Shown: positions 49,257 through 59,332, numbered from the stretch's first letter. The stretch is 64,000 nucleotides of DNA from an uncultured Candidatus Peregrinibacteria bacterium (GCA_937863435.1 CALMES010000106.1:19447-83446), one strand, 5' to 3'. Numbers and translations are program-made. Notes: generated by a model not told the origin, from the letters alone.

Positions 49257-50791
49257 CAGCTGACGACGTTGCTTCGTGGTTCCATTCATTTCACGTCCGA
49301 AGAAAACAAAGGAACCATTTTTTCACTCGCACTTCCCTCTTCCCCACTCTTCAATGTCTAAGCATATCCTTGTCGCAGAAGATGATCAGCTGCTGCGTAA
49401 ACTCTACAGCATCAACCTGCAGGCATCGGACCGGGAACTGGAGATCGTCGAGAATGGTCAGCAGGCCATTGACTCGATCGAAAAGCGGCAGCCGGACCTG
49501 CTTCTGCCGGATCTTCTGATGCCAGTTGTTGACGGCTTCGGAGTGCTTCAGTTTATCCGGCAGAAAAGATATGCATTCCCGGTGATTGTGCTGAGTAACC
49601 TGGCGCAGGATGTGGATCAGCAGAAGTGCATGAATCTTGGGGCCAAGGATTTTTTTGTGAAAGGAGATATGGATTTATGGAAACTTGCCGATATTGTGAA
49701 GGCGGGTTTGGGCGGCTAGACGGCTGCAGACGGAAATTTCTTTTTATTACTGCCTTTCAATACTGATGCGCACGCTCTTGGTGATTCCCTTTGCCCGGAG
49801 CTCGACGGTGTGGATTCCTTCCTGCATCAGCCATTGTGACCGGAATGTAGGAGCATCCGTTTTTGCAACCGGTGTGCCGTCTACAAACCATTCGGCGGTA
49901 CCGATGTCATCGCTTGCCTGGCCCAGCAGCAGCACCTGCTGACTCGCTGCAGGGATGAGCGGATCAATTTTGTAACTGTCATTGGGATACGGACGCACGA
50001 TCTCTATCCACGATTGTCCCACCGGATGAACGTCTGTCCGGCTGCATAAAGGCGAAAATTCCCGCGGAGGCAGACGGTAATTGTTGGCAGCCGCCCAGAG
50101 CCGGAGTTCCGGCGGAAAATTTGTAAAGACGCGCTGCTCCACAAATGCCGGATCGCAACTTTCCCCTGCCTTGAGGCCGTTACGCGTATCGATACTGAGT
50201 CTCTGATACACCGTGTCCATTGTAGTCGGTGCGGTGCCGGCGACGAAATGTTCCGTCATCTGCTGGTGACAGTCGGGGCCCGGCAGCTGCCCGGAAAGCA
50301 TGCAGATGGTGCGGTCGGTAATGTCGGACGGTTTAGCCAGCCAGGTGCGCGGGAGATTTTTGACGGCTTCAAGCATCGCATCGTGAAAAATCGGTCCGGC
50401 GCCGGTCACGCCCGATGTACCGCGCATCGGCGAGTTGTCCGCATTGCCTACCCAGACGCCGACAATCCGGTCCGGCGTCATGCCGATGGTCCAGTTATCG
50501 CGCGAATTGCGCGTGGTTCCCGTTTTTGCGGCAACCGGGAAATCGAACTCCAGCGGTCCGTCTTCGCCGAATTCAGGGAGGCGTGCTTTGTTGTCACTCA
50601 GTATATCAGCAATCAGCCATGCAGTGGACGGGTGCAGCACCTGCTCTCCTTCTGCTACCGGCTCGCTGAGCAGAGCTCGTTCATGCAACGTCTGTCCGCC
50701 CCGCACAAAAATTCCGTAAGCGCGCGTCAGCTCCAGCAATTTCACCTCGCTGTCGCCCAGTGTCAGCGCCAATCCATAGTGTTCGGCCGTA
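49257..50791. repeat. 1535-bp direct repeat, copy 2
   Basis: Second copy of 46282-47816. Here the PBP1C side continues into the intact gene, while the kinase side is cut after its last 105 bp. Confidence 0.95.
49354..49719 (+). CDS. Single-domain response regulator (copy 2)
   Basis: Identical to 46379-46744, but without the upstream kinase gene; only the kinase 3' tail (49257-49361) remains. If the duplication is real this copy has no obvious promoter. Confidence 0.85.
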   Translation: MSKHILVAEDDQLLRKLYSINLQASDRELEIVENGQQAIDSIEKRQPDLLLPDLLMPVVDGFGVLQFIRQKRYAFPVIVLSNLAQDVDQQKCMNLGAKDFFVKGDMDLWKLADIVKAGLGG

Positions 50792-52146
50792 TCTGTCAGA
50801 GTCGACAGGCCGATTTTTCTCAGGAATTGCAGCAGTGTGTCCACGCCGATTTTTTCGAGCACCTTCACGGCGGCTATGTTGTACGAATTCGCCAGGGCCG
50901 TACGGTAGCGCACCAGTCCGTGATAGCCATAGTCGTAGTTGCGCGGAATGTACGGGTTTCCGTCCTGCGTAAAAAACTGTGTTTCTATGTCAGCGACTGT
51001 GGTTGCGGCAGTATCCCCGCGTTCCAGTGCCAGCGCATAGGTAAACGGTTTGAGGGCGGATCCGGGCTGACGGGCCGATACCGCCACATTCACGGCACCG
51101 TCATGTTGCGTGTCAAAATAATCGGCGGAACCCACCATTGCGAGTATGTCGCCCGTATGCGCATCGAGAACAACGACCGCACCGCCGGTGACGTTCTTGT
51201 CCTTGAGTGAATCAATATGATTTCTCACCATGATTTCCAGTTCGCTCTGCAGCGGTAAATCGAGTGTCGTCTTCAGTTCGTCCGGCAGGTGCGAGGTGCC
51301 TGTTCTTTGCAGAAGCCACATCACAAAATGCGGCGCGCGTATCGAGACGGAATCGGGTGCCAGATGCAACGGCTCGTCCAGCGCGTCATTCATTTCCTGC
51401 GTGGTGATGACCTGCGTGTCTCTCATTGCCTGCAGGACGGTCTTCATGCGCCGCAATGCAGCCGGAAAATTCTGGAACGGATCGAAGTTGCTCGGTGACT
51501 GCGGCAAGCCGGCAAGAAATGCGGTTTCGGCGAGCGAAAGCTGCGAAGGATCTTTGCCGAAAAACGTCTGTGCTGCCGCCTGAAGACCGTATGCCTGATG
51601 CCCGAAATACACGGTATTGATATAGGTTGCGAGAATATCCTCTTTACTGAGCATCGCATCGGTTTTAAGCGCGACAAGAGCCTCGTACGCTTTGTAGAGA
51701 TAACCGCGTTTTGCCGGCTGAAGGACGGATCTCACCAGTTGCTGCGTGAGCGTGCTGCCGCCGGAGACAATACGGCCGGCCTGAATATTCTGCATGAGCG
51801 CACGCGCGGTGCCGCGGATGCTGATGCCGCCATGCTCATAAAACGAGCGGTCTTCAATGGCAATGATCGCTTTCTGAAAGCGCACGGGAATCTGATCGAT
51901 TCTCAGGACGGACTGTGTGCCGTCACGCCGCAATTCGTACAGCAGCGTCCCGTGCCTGTCGAGAATCCGTACCGACGGCAACCGGTTTGTTTCCCGGATG
52001 CCCGACGGTAACGGCCAGAGAAGAAAGATGATGCACAGCGCTCCGGCAAGGAGGATCATCCTTGCCGGAGTACACCAGGTGCGTGCGAGGATCGCAGCTT
52101 TGTGCAGGCGCTCGCGCAGTGACGGATGAGAGCGCTGCGTTGTCAT
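49747..52146 (-). CDS. pbpC: Penicillin-binding protein 1C (bifunctional, class A)
   Basis: 799 residues from the ATG at 52144-52146. One membrane anchor (about 31-50). The transglycosylase domain (GT51) has EDRSFYEHGGISIRGTARAL as EDRSFYEHGG and GGSTLTQQLVRSVL. The transpeptidase domain has SxxK in PGSALKPFTY, SxN in ALANSYNIAAV and KTG in AAKTGTTRNSRDNW. The C terminus (about 700-799) matches the PBP1C-specific domain (VLLLGQASDDIGTAEWFVDG). It builds and cross-links peptidoglycan. It is downstream of and nearly overlapping the alpha-2-macroglobulin gene (52148), the classic pbpC/A2M pairing. Confidence 0.95.
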   Translation of the reverse strand: MTTQRSHPSLRERLHKAAILARTWCTPARMILLAGALCIIFLLWPLPSGIRETNRLPSVRILDRHGTLLYELRRDGTQSVLRIDQIPVRFQKAIIAIEDRSFYEHGGISIRGTARALMQNIQAGRIVSGGSTLTQQLVRSVLQPAKRGYLYKAYEALVALKTDAMLSKEDILATYINTVYFGHQAYGLQAAAQTFFGKDPSQLSLAETAFLAGLPQSPSNFDPFQNFPAALRRMKTVLQAMRDTQVITTQEMNDALDEPLHLAPDSVSIRAPHFVMWLLQRTGTSHLPDELKTTLDLPLQSELEIMVRNHIDSLKDKNVTGGAVVVLDAHTGDILAMVGSADYFDTQHDGAVNVAVSARQPGSALKPFTYALALERGDTAATTVADIETQFFTQDGNPYIPRNYDYGYHGLVRYRTALANSYNIAAVKVLEKIGVDTLLQFLRKIGLSTLTDTAEHYGLALTLGDSEVKLLELTRAYGIFVRGGQTLHERALLSEPVAEGEQVLHPSTAWLIADILSDNKARLPEFGEDGPLEFDFPVAAKTGTTRNSRDNWTIGMTPDRIVGVWVGNADNSPMRGTSGVTGAGPIFHDAMLEAVKNLPRTWLAKPSDITDRTICMLSGQLPGPDCHQQMTEHFVAGTAPTTMDTVYQRLSIDTRNGLKAGESCDPAFVEQRVFTNFPPELRLWAAANNYRLPPREFSPLCSRTDVHPVGQSWIEIVRPYPNDSYKIDPLIPAASQQVLLLGQASDDIGTAEWFVDGTPVAKTDAPTFRSQWLMQEGIHTVELRAKGITKSVRISIERQ

Positions 52147-52147
52147 G

Positions 52148-55100
52148 TTATTGCTTGATATCGAACCAATTGCCTTCGGTCTGGCCGAACGTTTCCGGGT
52201 AGTACATTTCGTATGCGCGAGCCGGACGGTAATGGAAATGTCCCGGAGTGGTCGCCCGGACAAGATATTCATACTGATACACGCCGGTTGGCAGGTAATC
52301 TGCAAACAGGAACACCTGGTCATCGCGATACTCGATATGAGCGAAGCGCCAGAGTGCATTGGAAATATAGTCGTCAGTCCAGCCGTACCAGTAGCTGTAG
52401 CCGCCGCTACGCACCGGCTGGTTCACTTCGCCGGTTAACAGATCGGTCTGTGAGGTCTTCAGCGACAGGTCAATTGCCTCCATGCCGGCAGGAAGCGGGC
52501 TTTCGACTGCGACATACTGGCGGTCCTGCGGAACGGTGACGGTCAGGCGGACTTTGTATGTATTGCCGACTGTCGGAGTTTTATTGCTGCCGGCTATCGG
52601 TTCCATCGTGCGTGTAATGCTGATCCCTTCGTCGGCTGCCGGCAGATCTTTGTTGGTGTAGAAGTATGACAACACAACGTCGTAATACATTCTGCCTGTT
52701 CCCTGCTTTGCCATGTTCACATCCGCTTCCTGTCCCCGCGCGAGTTCGGTAATCGATTTCACCGCCTCGGTGCGCTCGAGAACAGTGGCTTTGCCGAAGT
52801 CTTTGCGGATGAGATTTTTGCCGCTTATGTCGACAGTTGCCGTGAACTTTCCATCGAGTTCTTTGGTGACCTTGAGGTATTCCATCAAAGACAGAAGCGA
52901 AGCTGCTGTCGATTGCGTTGTGTCCCAGTGATAATTTTTACGGACGGACAGGAGGTAGCGCACGATGCGGGGTGCCAGATCGTTTGCCGGATCAATCCGC
53001 ATCACTGCCTGCAGGATCTGCGAGGTCGTACGTGTATCGGTGCTCATCAGATAGCGATAGTCTCTGGAGGTGTCCTCCTCGAAGCGAATGCCGCGGTTAT
53101 CGGCCTGGGCGTAGCTGAGCAGTTCTTTCAGCAGTGCCTGGGCTTTGACATCGGTTGCAGACGATTTGACATTTTTGAGCGCTATTGCAAGTTGTGCTTT
53201 GGCAAACAGAGGCAGATCTTTGCGCTGGTCGTACACGGCATTCATCATACTCGTCTCATTCTGCCCGCCTTCCGACAGGACGAACAGAATATACGCACGT
53301 TCCGACAAGCCGAGGTACGGAAATTTATCGCTGTATTCGGCATTCGGATTGGTGGCATGCGGATCGCGCAGAATGGTGGTGATGTATTGCCTGGCACGCG
53401 TCAGTACATTTGCATCGATCGTATAACCGCTGTCTTTGGCAATCTGCAAGCCGTAGACTATATAGGCGGTCAGGTACACGTTGCTGCGGTCTGAATCCTG
53501 CCAGTACCCGAAGCCGCCGTCGCCGCGCTGAAAGCCGTAGAGCTTCTGCATGGCTGTTGAAATGGTGGTATCCAGTTTTTTCTGATCCATGATGTGGAAC
53601 GCGTCAAAGCCCTGAAGCCGGGACAGAGTGATATCAGGCAGCACGCTGGACATCGTTTGCTCGGCACATCCGTACGGATACTGGAACAGATAGTCGAGTC
53701 CTTTGGGCAGGTAAGAGGCAAGCGTGGGAGACACCGAGACCGACAACGTTCCGTGCGAAGCGTCTTTGGCAGTCGGGATAAGGATTTTTTCTGTCTGGTT
53801 CGTCTCCGTGACGCCCGATGTGGCAACCGACTGGGGCGCGCCGAATTCATAGACAGGGATCGATTCCTCGATTTCATCTTTGCCGCCGGCGGATTCGGCC
53901 TTGAAGTCGAAGGTTGCCTTGTCCGTTATGTCGAAGGCAACGGGAAAATCCACTTTCATCTGCTCGTCCGGTTTGACGGTAATTTTCTGCGTGCTGCTGC
54001 CCCTGACAGTAAAGCCCTTGCCTTTGAGCGATACGGCGAATGTCTGGGTGGTGGGCAGGAAGTTGTGCACTATGGCGCCAAGCCGTGCTTCATCGCCGAC
54101 AACCGCAAACCGCGGGCGCACCGGCCGGACAATCACGTGCTTGGTTTCGAGCATGGTGCCGTCTTTTGCGCCAAAGCGACTGTCTTTCGTACTGGCAATT
54201 GCCAGAAGCTGCCAGGTAGTGAGGTTGTCGGGCAGTGTGAAGGTGACGGTTGCGATGCCGGCATCGTTGGTCACGATGGCCGGATTCCAGAATGCCGTAT
54301 CCTTCAGGTTCATCCGCTTGCGTTCCTCCGGATCGCCACCGCCTCCTCCTTTGGAACCCGGCTTGAAGCGTTCAACGAGATACATGAGCATGTTGGAAGT
54401 GCTTACGCCAAGTGAGTGTTCGTAGTAAAAACTGTTCATCAGGTCCGGCAGCTGGAATCCGGTTAAGGCCAGAACGCTCATATCCACAACGCCCAGAGAT
54501 GTCTCGGCCTTGACGGGCTTGCCCTGCCAGTCGGTAGTGGTAATGGTGGCGGTTACTTTCTCGCCCGGGGCGTAGCGGGTTTTATCCGTTGTCACCGCTA
54601 CATTCAGCTTCTTCACTTTGGTTTCGATCGGCAATTTGATGTAACCGATTTTAAATGCCGGCATCCCTGTATCCAGTCCTGCATCATTGAATGTTTCGCC
54701 CTGACGGGGCTTGATGATGACAACAGACACATATGCGTTTGGCAGCAGATCTTCGGTGATCGGCACTTCGATCGGCAGCGCATTGCTGGTGATATCGATA
54801 ATTTTCTTGGTGATGACATTCTCGCGCTCCACCGTGACCATCGCTTTGACTCCTTTGCCCTGGTAGGGCGATTTCACGAGCAGCTTGGCCGTATCGCCGA
54901 CTGCGTACTCCGGCTTGTCGGCGACAATGGCAATGCGGTCATTGTTGGAATGCGGCCAGTTGTAGTACGTGTTCGACCAGCTGTAGACAGATGTTTCCGC
55001 AACAGTTTCACGATTGCCTTCGTCCTTGGCACTGGCGGCAATCACGTATTCGCCTCCGTTTTCTACGACGATGTCGCCCTTTCCCTTTCCTTTGTCATCT

Positions 55101-58100
55101 GTTGTGATGGCAATCTGGCTGACAAACGTGTCTTTCTTCTCGTTGTCATAATAGTATTCGCCATCCACGCCCTTCTTGCGCACGGTATTCCACTGGCGTG
55201 CAAACAGCCTGGCGGTGACAGTCTGATTCTTCTTGGGTGTGCCGTCGGGGTTGAGCGTGACAACGCTCACGTGGGCCGAGCTGCCAGGAGTCACCACGTA
55301 ATCATCGGTCTTTACGCCGACGTACACATTCGTCTTATGGACAACAACTGATGTGCGGTTGCTCACCACCTGATTGTTGCTGTCGGTGATATCGGCTTCA
55401 ATGCTGATCACCTGGCTTACCGGACTGGTATCGATTGCCGCCGGGAAACTGATATGCAGGTTGCCGCTGGCATCGAGCGTACCTTTGCCTTCCGTCAACG
55501 TATTGTTTTCCCGCTCGCAATTCATCCAGCACCATGCATCCTGCTTGCCAAACGAGTACCAGCCGTTGCTGTAATCATATTTGTTGAAATAGTAGTCTGT
55601 AGTCGTTGCCCGCCACGCGACTGTGGCAGCGGCCATGGGTGCACCGAAATAATACTGGCCCGAAATATCGGCTTCGATAGTGTCTCCGCTTACATATTCG
55701 TCTTTTGCCTGTTTCACCTCCACGCTGTATTCCGGCTTTCGATAGGCCAGAACGGAGAAATTGCCATAGACGGAGTTCGGCAGAATTTTATCGCCGGTGC
55801 TCAAGTCGGCTTGAATGTAGTAGTAGCCGAGCTCGGCGGTATTCGCGAGCACAAAACTGCCGTCGAAACTGCCGAAACTGTTGATGTTCAACTTTTTGCT
55901 GAAGACAGTGTCGCCGCTGGGATTCGATATTTTGATGTCGGCTGTGTAATTGGCGGGAATCGCCAGCTTGCCGGCCATATCCTGTAACCGGGTCATTGCC
56001 TTGAAGTACACCGTGTCGCCGGGCCGGTAGAGAGGCCGCTCGGTATACATGTATGACTGCACGTCATATTTCTCGCTCGGATCACGCACATAGCCGGATA
56101 CACCGTCAAAATCGTAGGGCTGGATTCCCTGGTTCCAGGAGTTGCTGACAAACGCAAAATCCCCGTCCTTCTCGGCAGTCACCCAGAAATCCGGTGAAGA
56201 TGAATAGCCGCGCGGATCGGCATTGGTGGCCTGCTCGTACGGGAAATTCGACTCAAAAAATCCGTTGGCGTCCGTCTTGCCGCTGAGTACCGTCTTATTC
56301 TGACTGTTGATGTAGCTGACGGTCGCGCCGCTTACGGGATTGCCCGTCTGGATGTTGGTGACCCAGGCAAGTGTGCGGGTGCCCGAGTACTTCAGGGTAA
56401 TGGACATGTTCGTCAGCGCGAAGAACTGGTAGTTCTTGATCTTCTCCTTTTTGGCCGTGATAACAGAGCTTTCGTCGTAGCGACCTACATTCGGCTGCGA
56501 CACTTCCTGTGCGTATTCCGGTGCGCTGATCGAGAGGGCATATATGCCTGATCCAAGCGTCTGGCCGACCTGTTTCTGGATGTCAAACGCTGTCGCTTTC
56601 CATTCGTCGTGCTTCGCTCCTGCAGGGACGATGCTCCAGGTTTTGTAATCCGCTTTTCCTTCCAGGCTCACCGGCACATTCTCCCACGAATTGCGCCGTA
56701 CCTGCCGGTAATTGATAAAGTCGCTCACGCTCAGTTTTGCAAATTCCAGATCCACTTTCGAGACGTTTACTGTGTTGATGTAGTACACAGGCGGACGCGT
56801 CTTTTCAAAGAAGCCGAAATCATCCTTTGCGTGGAAAAACGCGCGTGGTTCTATGGAGCGAGTGGTTTGCGTGAATGTATAACTCTTCGCCAGTTTCTGG
56901 CCGTACACATCGGTCAGGCCGGCTTTTACGGTGAGTGTGTACTTTGTGCTCGGTTTAAACTCCGGGGAAAATGTCGCGTATGTCGAACCGCTGCCGCTTT
57001 CGTCGTCCGACACCCTGACATCTTTCCAGTCCGCCGGTTCCGGTGTCACAGAGATGAACTGCTTGAGGTTTTTTGTCACGACAGGATTGGTGAAACTGAG
57101 CCACACTCCGTCGAGGGTCAGGCTGCCGGTGGACACAAGCAGATCTCCGGCTGTAGAGAAGGAGAGGCGGTAACCGTTCTGGCTTCCGAGATTGCCGCCC
57201 TTGCCGGCGATGCCTTCCTCGGCCTGGACAGTGTAGGCGGTTGCAAACTGCATCGGAGTTGCCGGCACTATCACGAGCTTGCTCATGTCGAGCTTTGTCC
57301 TGCCGTTCTCTTCAGTTGTTCCGTAGCGGATGCTGCGGATGGCTGTCTGACTGAAGCCGCTCGGGACAGAAAGGGAAGAGGTGGCGGCCTGGCTGTTTTG
57401 TGTGTCACGCGCGGAAGAGGAGAGTATGCTGAGTTTGCCGGCATACAAACGAATCTTCTGTTCGGCACTCTTTAAATCCACCGGCTGATTGAACTGCAGG
57501 GAGATTTCTGCTTTTGGACTGATGCCATTGGTGCCGTTTTCCGGTGTGGCTGCCTCCACTGCCGGCCGGACTGTTTCGAAGCTCCAGCTGACATCTTTGT
57601 CCGTGGCATCGCCCGATGCTGTTTTGATTCCTGCCGGGACAGAGACCGTGTATTTTGTTGACGGATTGAAACCGTGAGCGGGCACGAACTCGGCGGTACT
57701 GGTGCTCAGCCAATGCCACGAACCGTCGACTGCAGGACTGATGGTAACAGGCCAGTTGGTGAGTTTTTTCTTGCCGGCGTCTCCCTGTACCTGCGTGAGT
57801 GCAATCAGCGGCTGATCGAAGATCATCGTGATTTTCGCTTTTTCCTTTATTCCTGTCGCGTTCTCCGAAGGAAAATGCGCGACTACCGCCGGAGCGCCGG
57901 AAACCTGAAAAGTGAAGGTGATGTCGCGACCCAGAATGACTCCTTCTTTTGTTTTGGCATTGCGCGTGACAGAAAAGACATACTGTTTGCCCATCTGAAG
58001 TTTTTCAGACGGATGAAATACCAGTACGCCGTCCCGCCACTCGGTTGAACCAGTGATATCTGCAGGCTTGCCCAGCTCTTTTTCCGTGCTTTGTTCGTCC

Positions 58101-58321
58101 ATCAGCTCCGGAAAATTCATGCGCAACTCGCTTGCAGGGCTCACACGAATGTTTTGATTGTAATTGAACGGTTGCATGTGCCGTTGCTGCCAGTAGACCG
58201 CTGCACCGACGGCGCCGATGAGGACGAGGATGGCCGCTGCAACGCCGCCAATTTTCAGTCCCAGCCCCGAAGAAGGAGCGGCGACCGGTTTTTCTGACTT
58301 TTTTTCTTTTTTGGGAGACAT
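52148..58321 (-). CDS. Bacterial alpha-2-macroglobulin
   Basis: 2057 residues from the ATG at 58319-58321 (MSPKKEKKSEKP). A cytosolic basic start and one membrane helix (about 22-45) anchor it, in place of the lipobox of E. coli YfhM. A string of Ig-like/macroglobulin domains follows (e.g. LRMNFPELMDEQ, YKTWSIVPAG, MYTERPLYRPGDTVYFKAM, EYSVEVKQAKDEYVSGDTIEADI as short blocks). The thioester motif GCAEQ (53657-53671, residue about 1551) is intact within YPYGCAEQTMSSVLPD. The helical thioester domain and receptor-like C-terminal domain follow. It traps attacking proteases at the envelope. It forms an operon with pbpC. Confidence 0.95.
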   Translation of the reverse strand: MSPKKEKKSEKPVAAPSSGLGLKIGGVAAAILVLIGAVGAAVYWQQRHMQPFNYNQNIRVSPASELRMNFPELMDEQSTEKELGKPADITGSTEWRDGVLVFHPSEKLQMGKQYVFSVTRNAKTKEGVILGRDITFTFQVSGAPAVVAHFPSENATGIKEKAKITMIFDQPLIALTQVQGDAGKKKLTNWPVTISPAVDGSWHWLSTSTAEFVPAHGFNPSTKYTVSVPAGIKTASGDATDKDVSWSFETVRPAVEAATPENGTNGISPKAEISLQFNQPVDLKSAEQKIRLYAGKLSILSSSARDTQNSQAATSSLSVPSGFSQTAIRSIRYGTTEENGRTKLDMSKLVIVPATPMQFATAYTVQAEEGIAGKGGNLGSQNGYRLSFSTAGDLLVSTGSLTLDGVWLSFTNPVVTKNLKQFISVTPEPADWKDVRVSDDESGSGSTYATFSPEFKPSTKYTLTVKAGLTDVYGQKLAKSYTFTQTTRSIEPRAFFHAKDDFGFFEKTRPPVYYINTVNVSKVDLEFAKLSVSDFINYRQVRRNSWENVPVSLEGKADYKTWSIVPAGAKHDEWKATAFDIQKQVGQTLGSGIYALSISAPEYAQEVSQPNVGRYDESSVITAKKEKIKNYQFFALTNMSITLKYSGTRTLAWVTNIQTGNPVSGATVSYINSQNKTVLSGKTDANGFFESNFPYEQATNADPRGYSSSPDFWVTAEKDGDFAFVSNSWNQGIQPYDFDGVSGYVRDPSEKYDVQSYMYTERPLYRPGDTVYFKAMTRLQDMAGKLAIPANYTADIKISNPSGDTVFSKKLNINSFGSFDGSFVLANTAELGYYYIQADLSTGDKILPNSVYGNFSVLAYRKPEYSVEVKQAKDEYVSGDTIEADISGQYYFGAPMAAATVAWRATTTDYYFNKYDYSNGWYSFGKQDAWCWMNCERENNTLTEGKGTLDASGNLHISFPAAIDTSPVSQVISIEADITDSNNQVVSNRTSVVVHKTNVYVGVKTDDYVVTPGSSAHVSVVTLNPDGTPKKNQTVTARLFARQWNTVRKKGVDGEYYYDNEKKDTFVSQIAITTDDKGKGKGDIVVENGGEYVIAASAKDEGNRETVAETSVYSWSNTYYNWPHSNNDRIAIVADKPEYAVGDTAKLLVKSPYQGKGVKAMVTVERENVITKKIIDITSNALPIEVPITEDLLPNAYVSVVIIKPRQGETFNDAGLDTGMPAFKIGYIKLPIETKVKKLNVAVTTDKTRYAPGEKVTATITTTDWQGKPVKAETSLGVVDMSVLALTGFQLPDLMNSFYYEHSLGVSTSNMLMYLVERFKPGSKGGGGGDPEERKRMNLKDTAFWNPAIVTNDAGIATVTFTLPDNLTTWQLLAIASTKDSRFGAKDGTMLETKHVIVRPVRPRFAVVGDEARLGAIVHNFLPTTQTFAVSLKGKGFTVRGSSTQKITVKPDEQMKVDFPVAFDITDKATFDFKAESAGGKDEIEESIPVYEFGAPQSVATSGVTETNQTEKILIPTAKDASHGTLSVSVSPTLASYLPKGLDYLFQYPYGCAEQTMSSVLPDITLSRLQGFDAFHIMDQKKLDTTISTAMQKLYGFQRGDGGFGYWQDSDRSNVYLTAYIVYGLQIAKDSGYTIDANVLTRARQYITTILRDPHATNPNAEYSDKFPYLGLSERAYILFVLSEGGQNETSMMNAVYDQRKDLPLFAKAQLAIALKNVKSSATDVKAQALLKELLSYAQADNRGIRFEEDTSRDYRYLMSTDTRTTSQILQAVMRIDPANDLAPRIVRYLLSVRKNYHWDTTQSTAASLLSLMEYLKVTKELDGKFTATVDISGKNLIRKDFGKATVLERTEAVKSITELARGQEADVNMAKQGTGRMYYDVVLSYFYTNKDLPAADEGISITRTMEPIAGSNKTPTVGNTYKVRLTVTVPQDRQYVAVESPLPAGMEAIDLSLKTSQTDLLTGEVNQPVRSGGYSYWYGWTDDYISNALWRFAHIEYRDDQVFLFADYLPTGVYQYEYLVRATTPGHFHYRPARAYEMYYPETFGQTEGNWFDIKQ

Positions 58322-58500
58322 GAGAGACGGGAAGAAAGAAATGCACAGGCAGTATACGCTGTGCGATACGATTGCACAGACTACAACGCATGATTGGCAC
58401 GTCGGTAAACGCGATTCTTCTGGCAAAGTTTCAAAAATGGTATGTGAATACTTTTTTCAGGTCTTTGCATTATTAAAAAATGCAGGAAGGAGCGCTTCCA

Positions 58501-58528
58501 TTGAAGATTTTCTCCCCTTCCCTATAAT
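58501..58528 (+). promoter_or_regulatory. Promoter of the DsbA-like gene
   Basis: TTGAAG 58501-58506, 16-bp spacer, TATAAT 58523-58528; a 35-nt leader rich in C/T precedes the ATG at 58564. Confidence 0.6.
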
Positions 58529-58563
58529 CGTCTGGCGCTTCAGTTTTTTCTCACTTTTTTCGT

Positions 58564-59328
58564 ATGTCTACCTCCTCCAGTTCATATCACGCGGATAAGA
58601 ACATCTGGTTCGGTGTCTCTATGGTTCTCATCGGCATTATTGTCGGTTACATATTTGCTGTTGCAAGCGGTCACGGGTTGCAGCCGGGTGGACAGGCACC
58701 CAATGCTCCGGCGGCACCAGGCAGCGTTCCGTCGCAAGCCGGTGAAACGGCAACGGCGAAAATGACACGCATAGCCGATGAAATCGGCCTGAATACCGAT
58801 ACCTTTACTGCCTGTCTCAACAGTCATAAATTTACCGGAAAAGTGGCGGCCGAGGCGGCAGCCGGAAGCAAGGCGGGCGTGGACGGTACACCCGGCAATA
58901 TTCTGTATAGCATGAAAACAAAAACAGCATGGCTTATTTCCGGCGCCCGTCCGCTTGAATCTTTCACGACTGCCATCGATGAAATGATCAAAAATCCAAA
59001 CGGCAAGCCATCCGATGCTTCCATCAGCGTTGTTACCAACGTGCCGCCGGTCGATGTTGCAAATGACCATGTACGAGGCAATGTTCAGGCAGAGATCGCT
59101 CTTATAGAGTATGCCGACTATCAGTGTCCTTTCTGCACGCGCGTTCATCCGACCCTGCAAGCCGTCATGCAGCAGTACGGAGATAAAATCATGTGGGTTC
59201 ACCGTCAGTTCCCTCTGCCGCCCAGCATGCATCCTGACGCGCAGATTTTTGCAGAAGGCTCTGAGTGTATAGCAGAAGCGGGCGGCAACGAGGCGTTCTG
59301 GAAGTTCACGGATAAGATGTATGAGTAA
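58564..59328 (+). CDS. DsbA-like thiol oxidoreductase with permuted halves
   Basis: 254 residues. One membrane anchor (about 14-33) and a Pro/Ala linker (38-60). Residues 66-143 look like the C-terminal half of a DsbA/thioredoxin_4 domain: IADEIGLNTDTFTACLNS, then the cis-Pro loop GVDGTPGN (105-112), then GARPLESFTTAIDEM. Residues 165-254 look like the N-terminal half: VRGNVQAEIALIEYADYQCPFC with active-site CPFC (188-191), YGDKIMWVHRQFPLP, AEGSECIAEAGGNEAFWKFTDKMYE. In ordinary family members these come in the opposite order. The protein stops where the helical half would normally follow. Likely forms or isomerises disulfides outside the membrane, serving the Cys-rich exported proteins here. 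Confidence 0.75.
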   Translation: MSTSSSSYHADKNIWFGVSMVLIGIIVGYIFAVASGHGLQPGGQAPNAPAAPGSVPSQAGETATAKMTRIADEIGLNTDTFTACLNSHKFTGKVAAEAAAGSKAGVDGTPGNILYSMKTKTAWLISGARPLESFTTAIDEMIKNPNGKPSDASISVVTNVPPVDVANDHVRGNVQAEIALIEYADYQCPFCTRVHPTLQAVMQQYGDKIMWVHRQFPLPPSMHPDAQIFAEGSECIAEAGGNEAFWKFTDKMYE

Positions 59329-59332
59329 AGGA

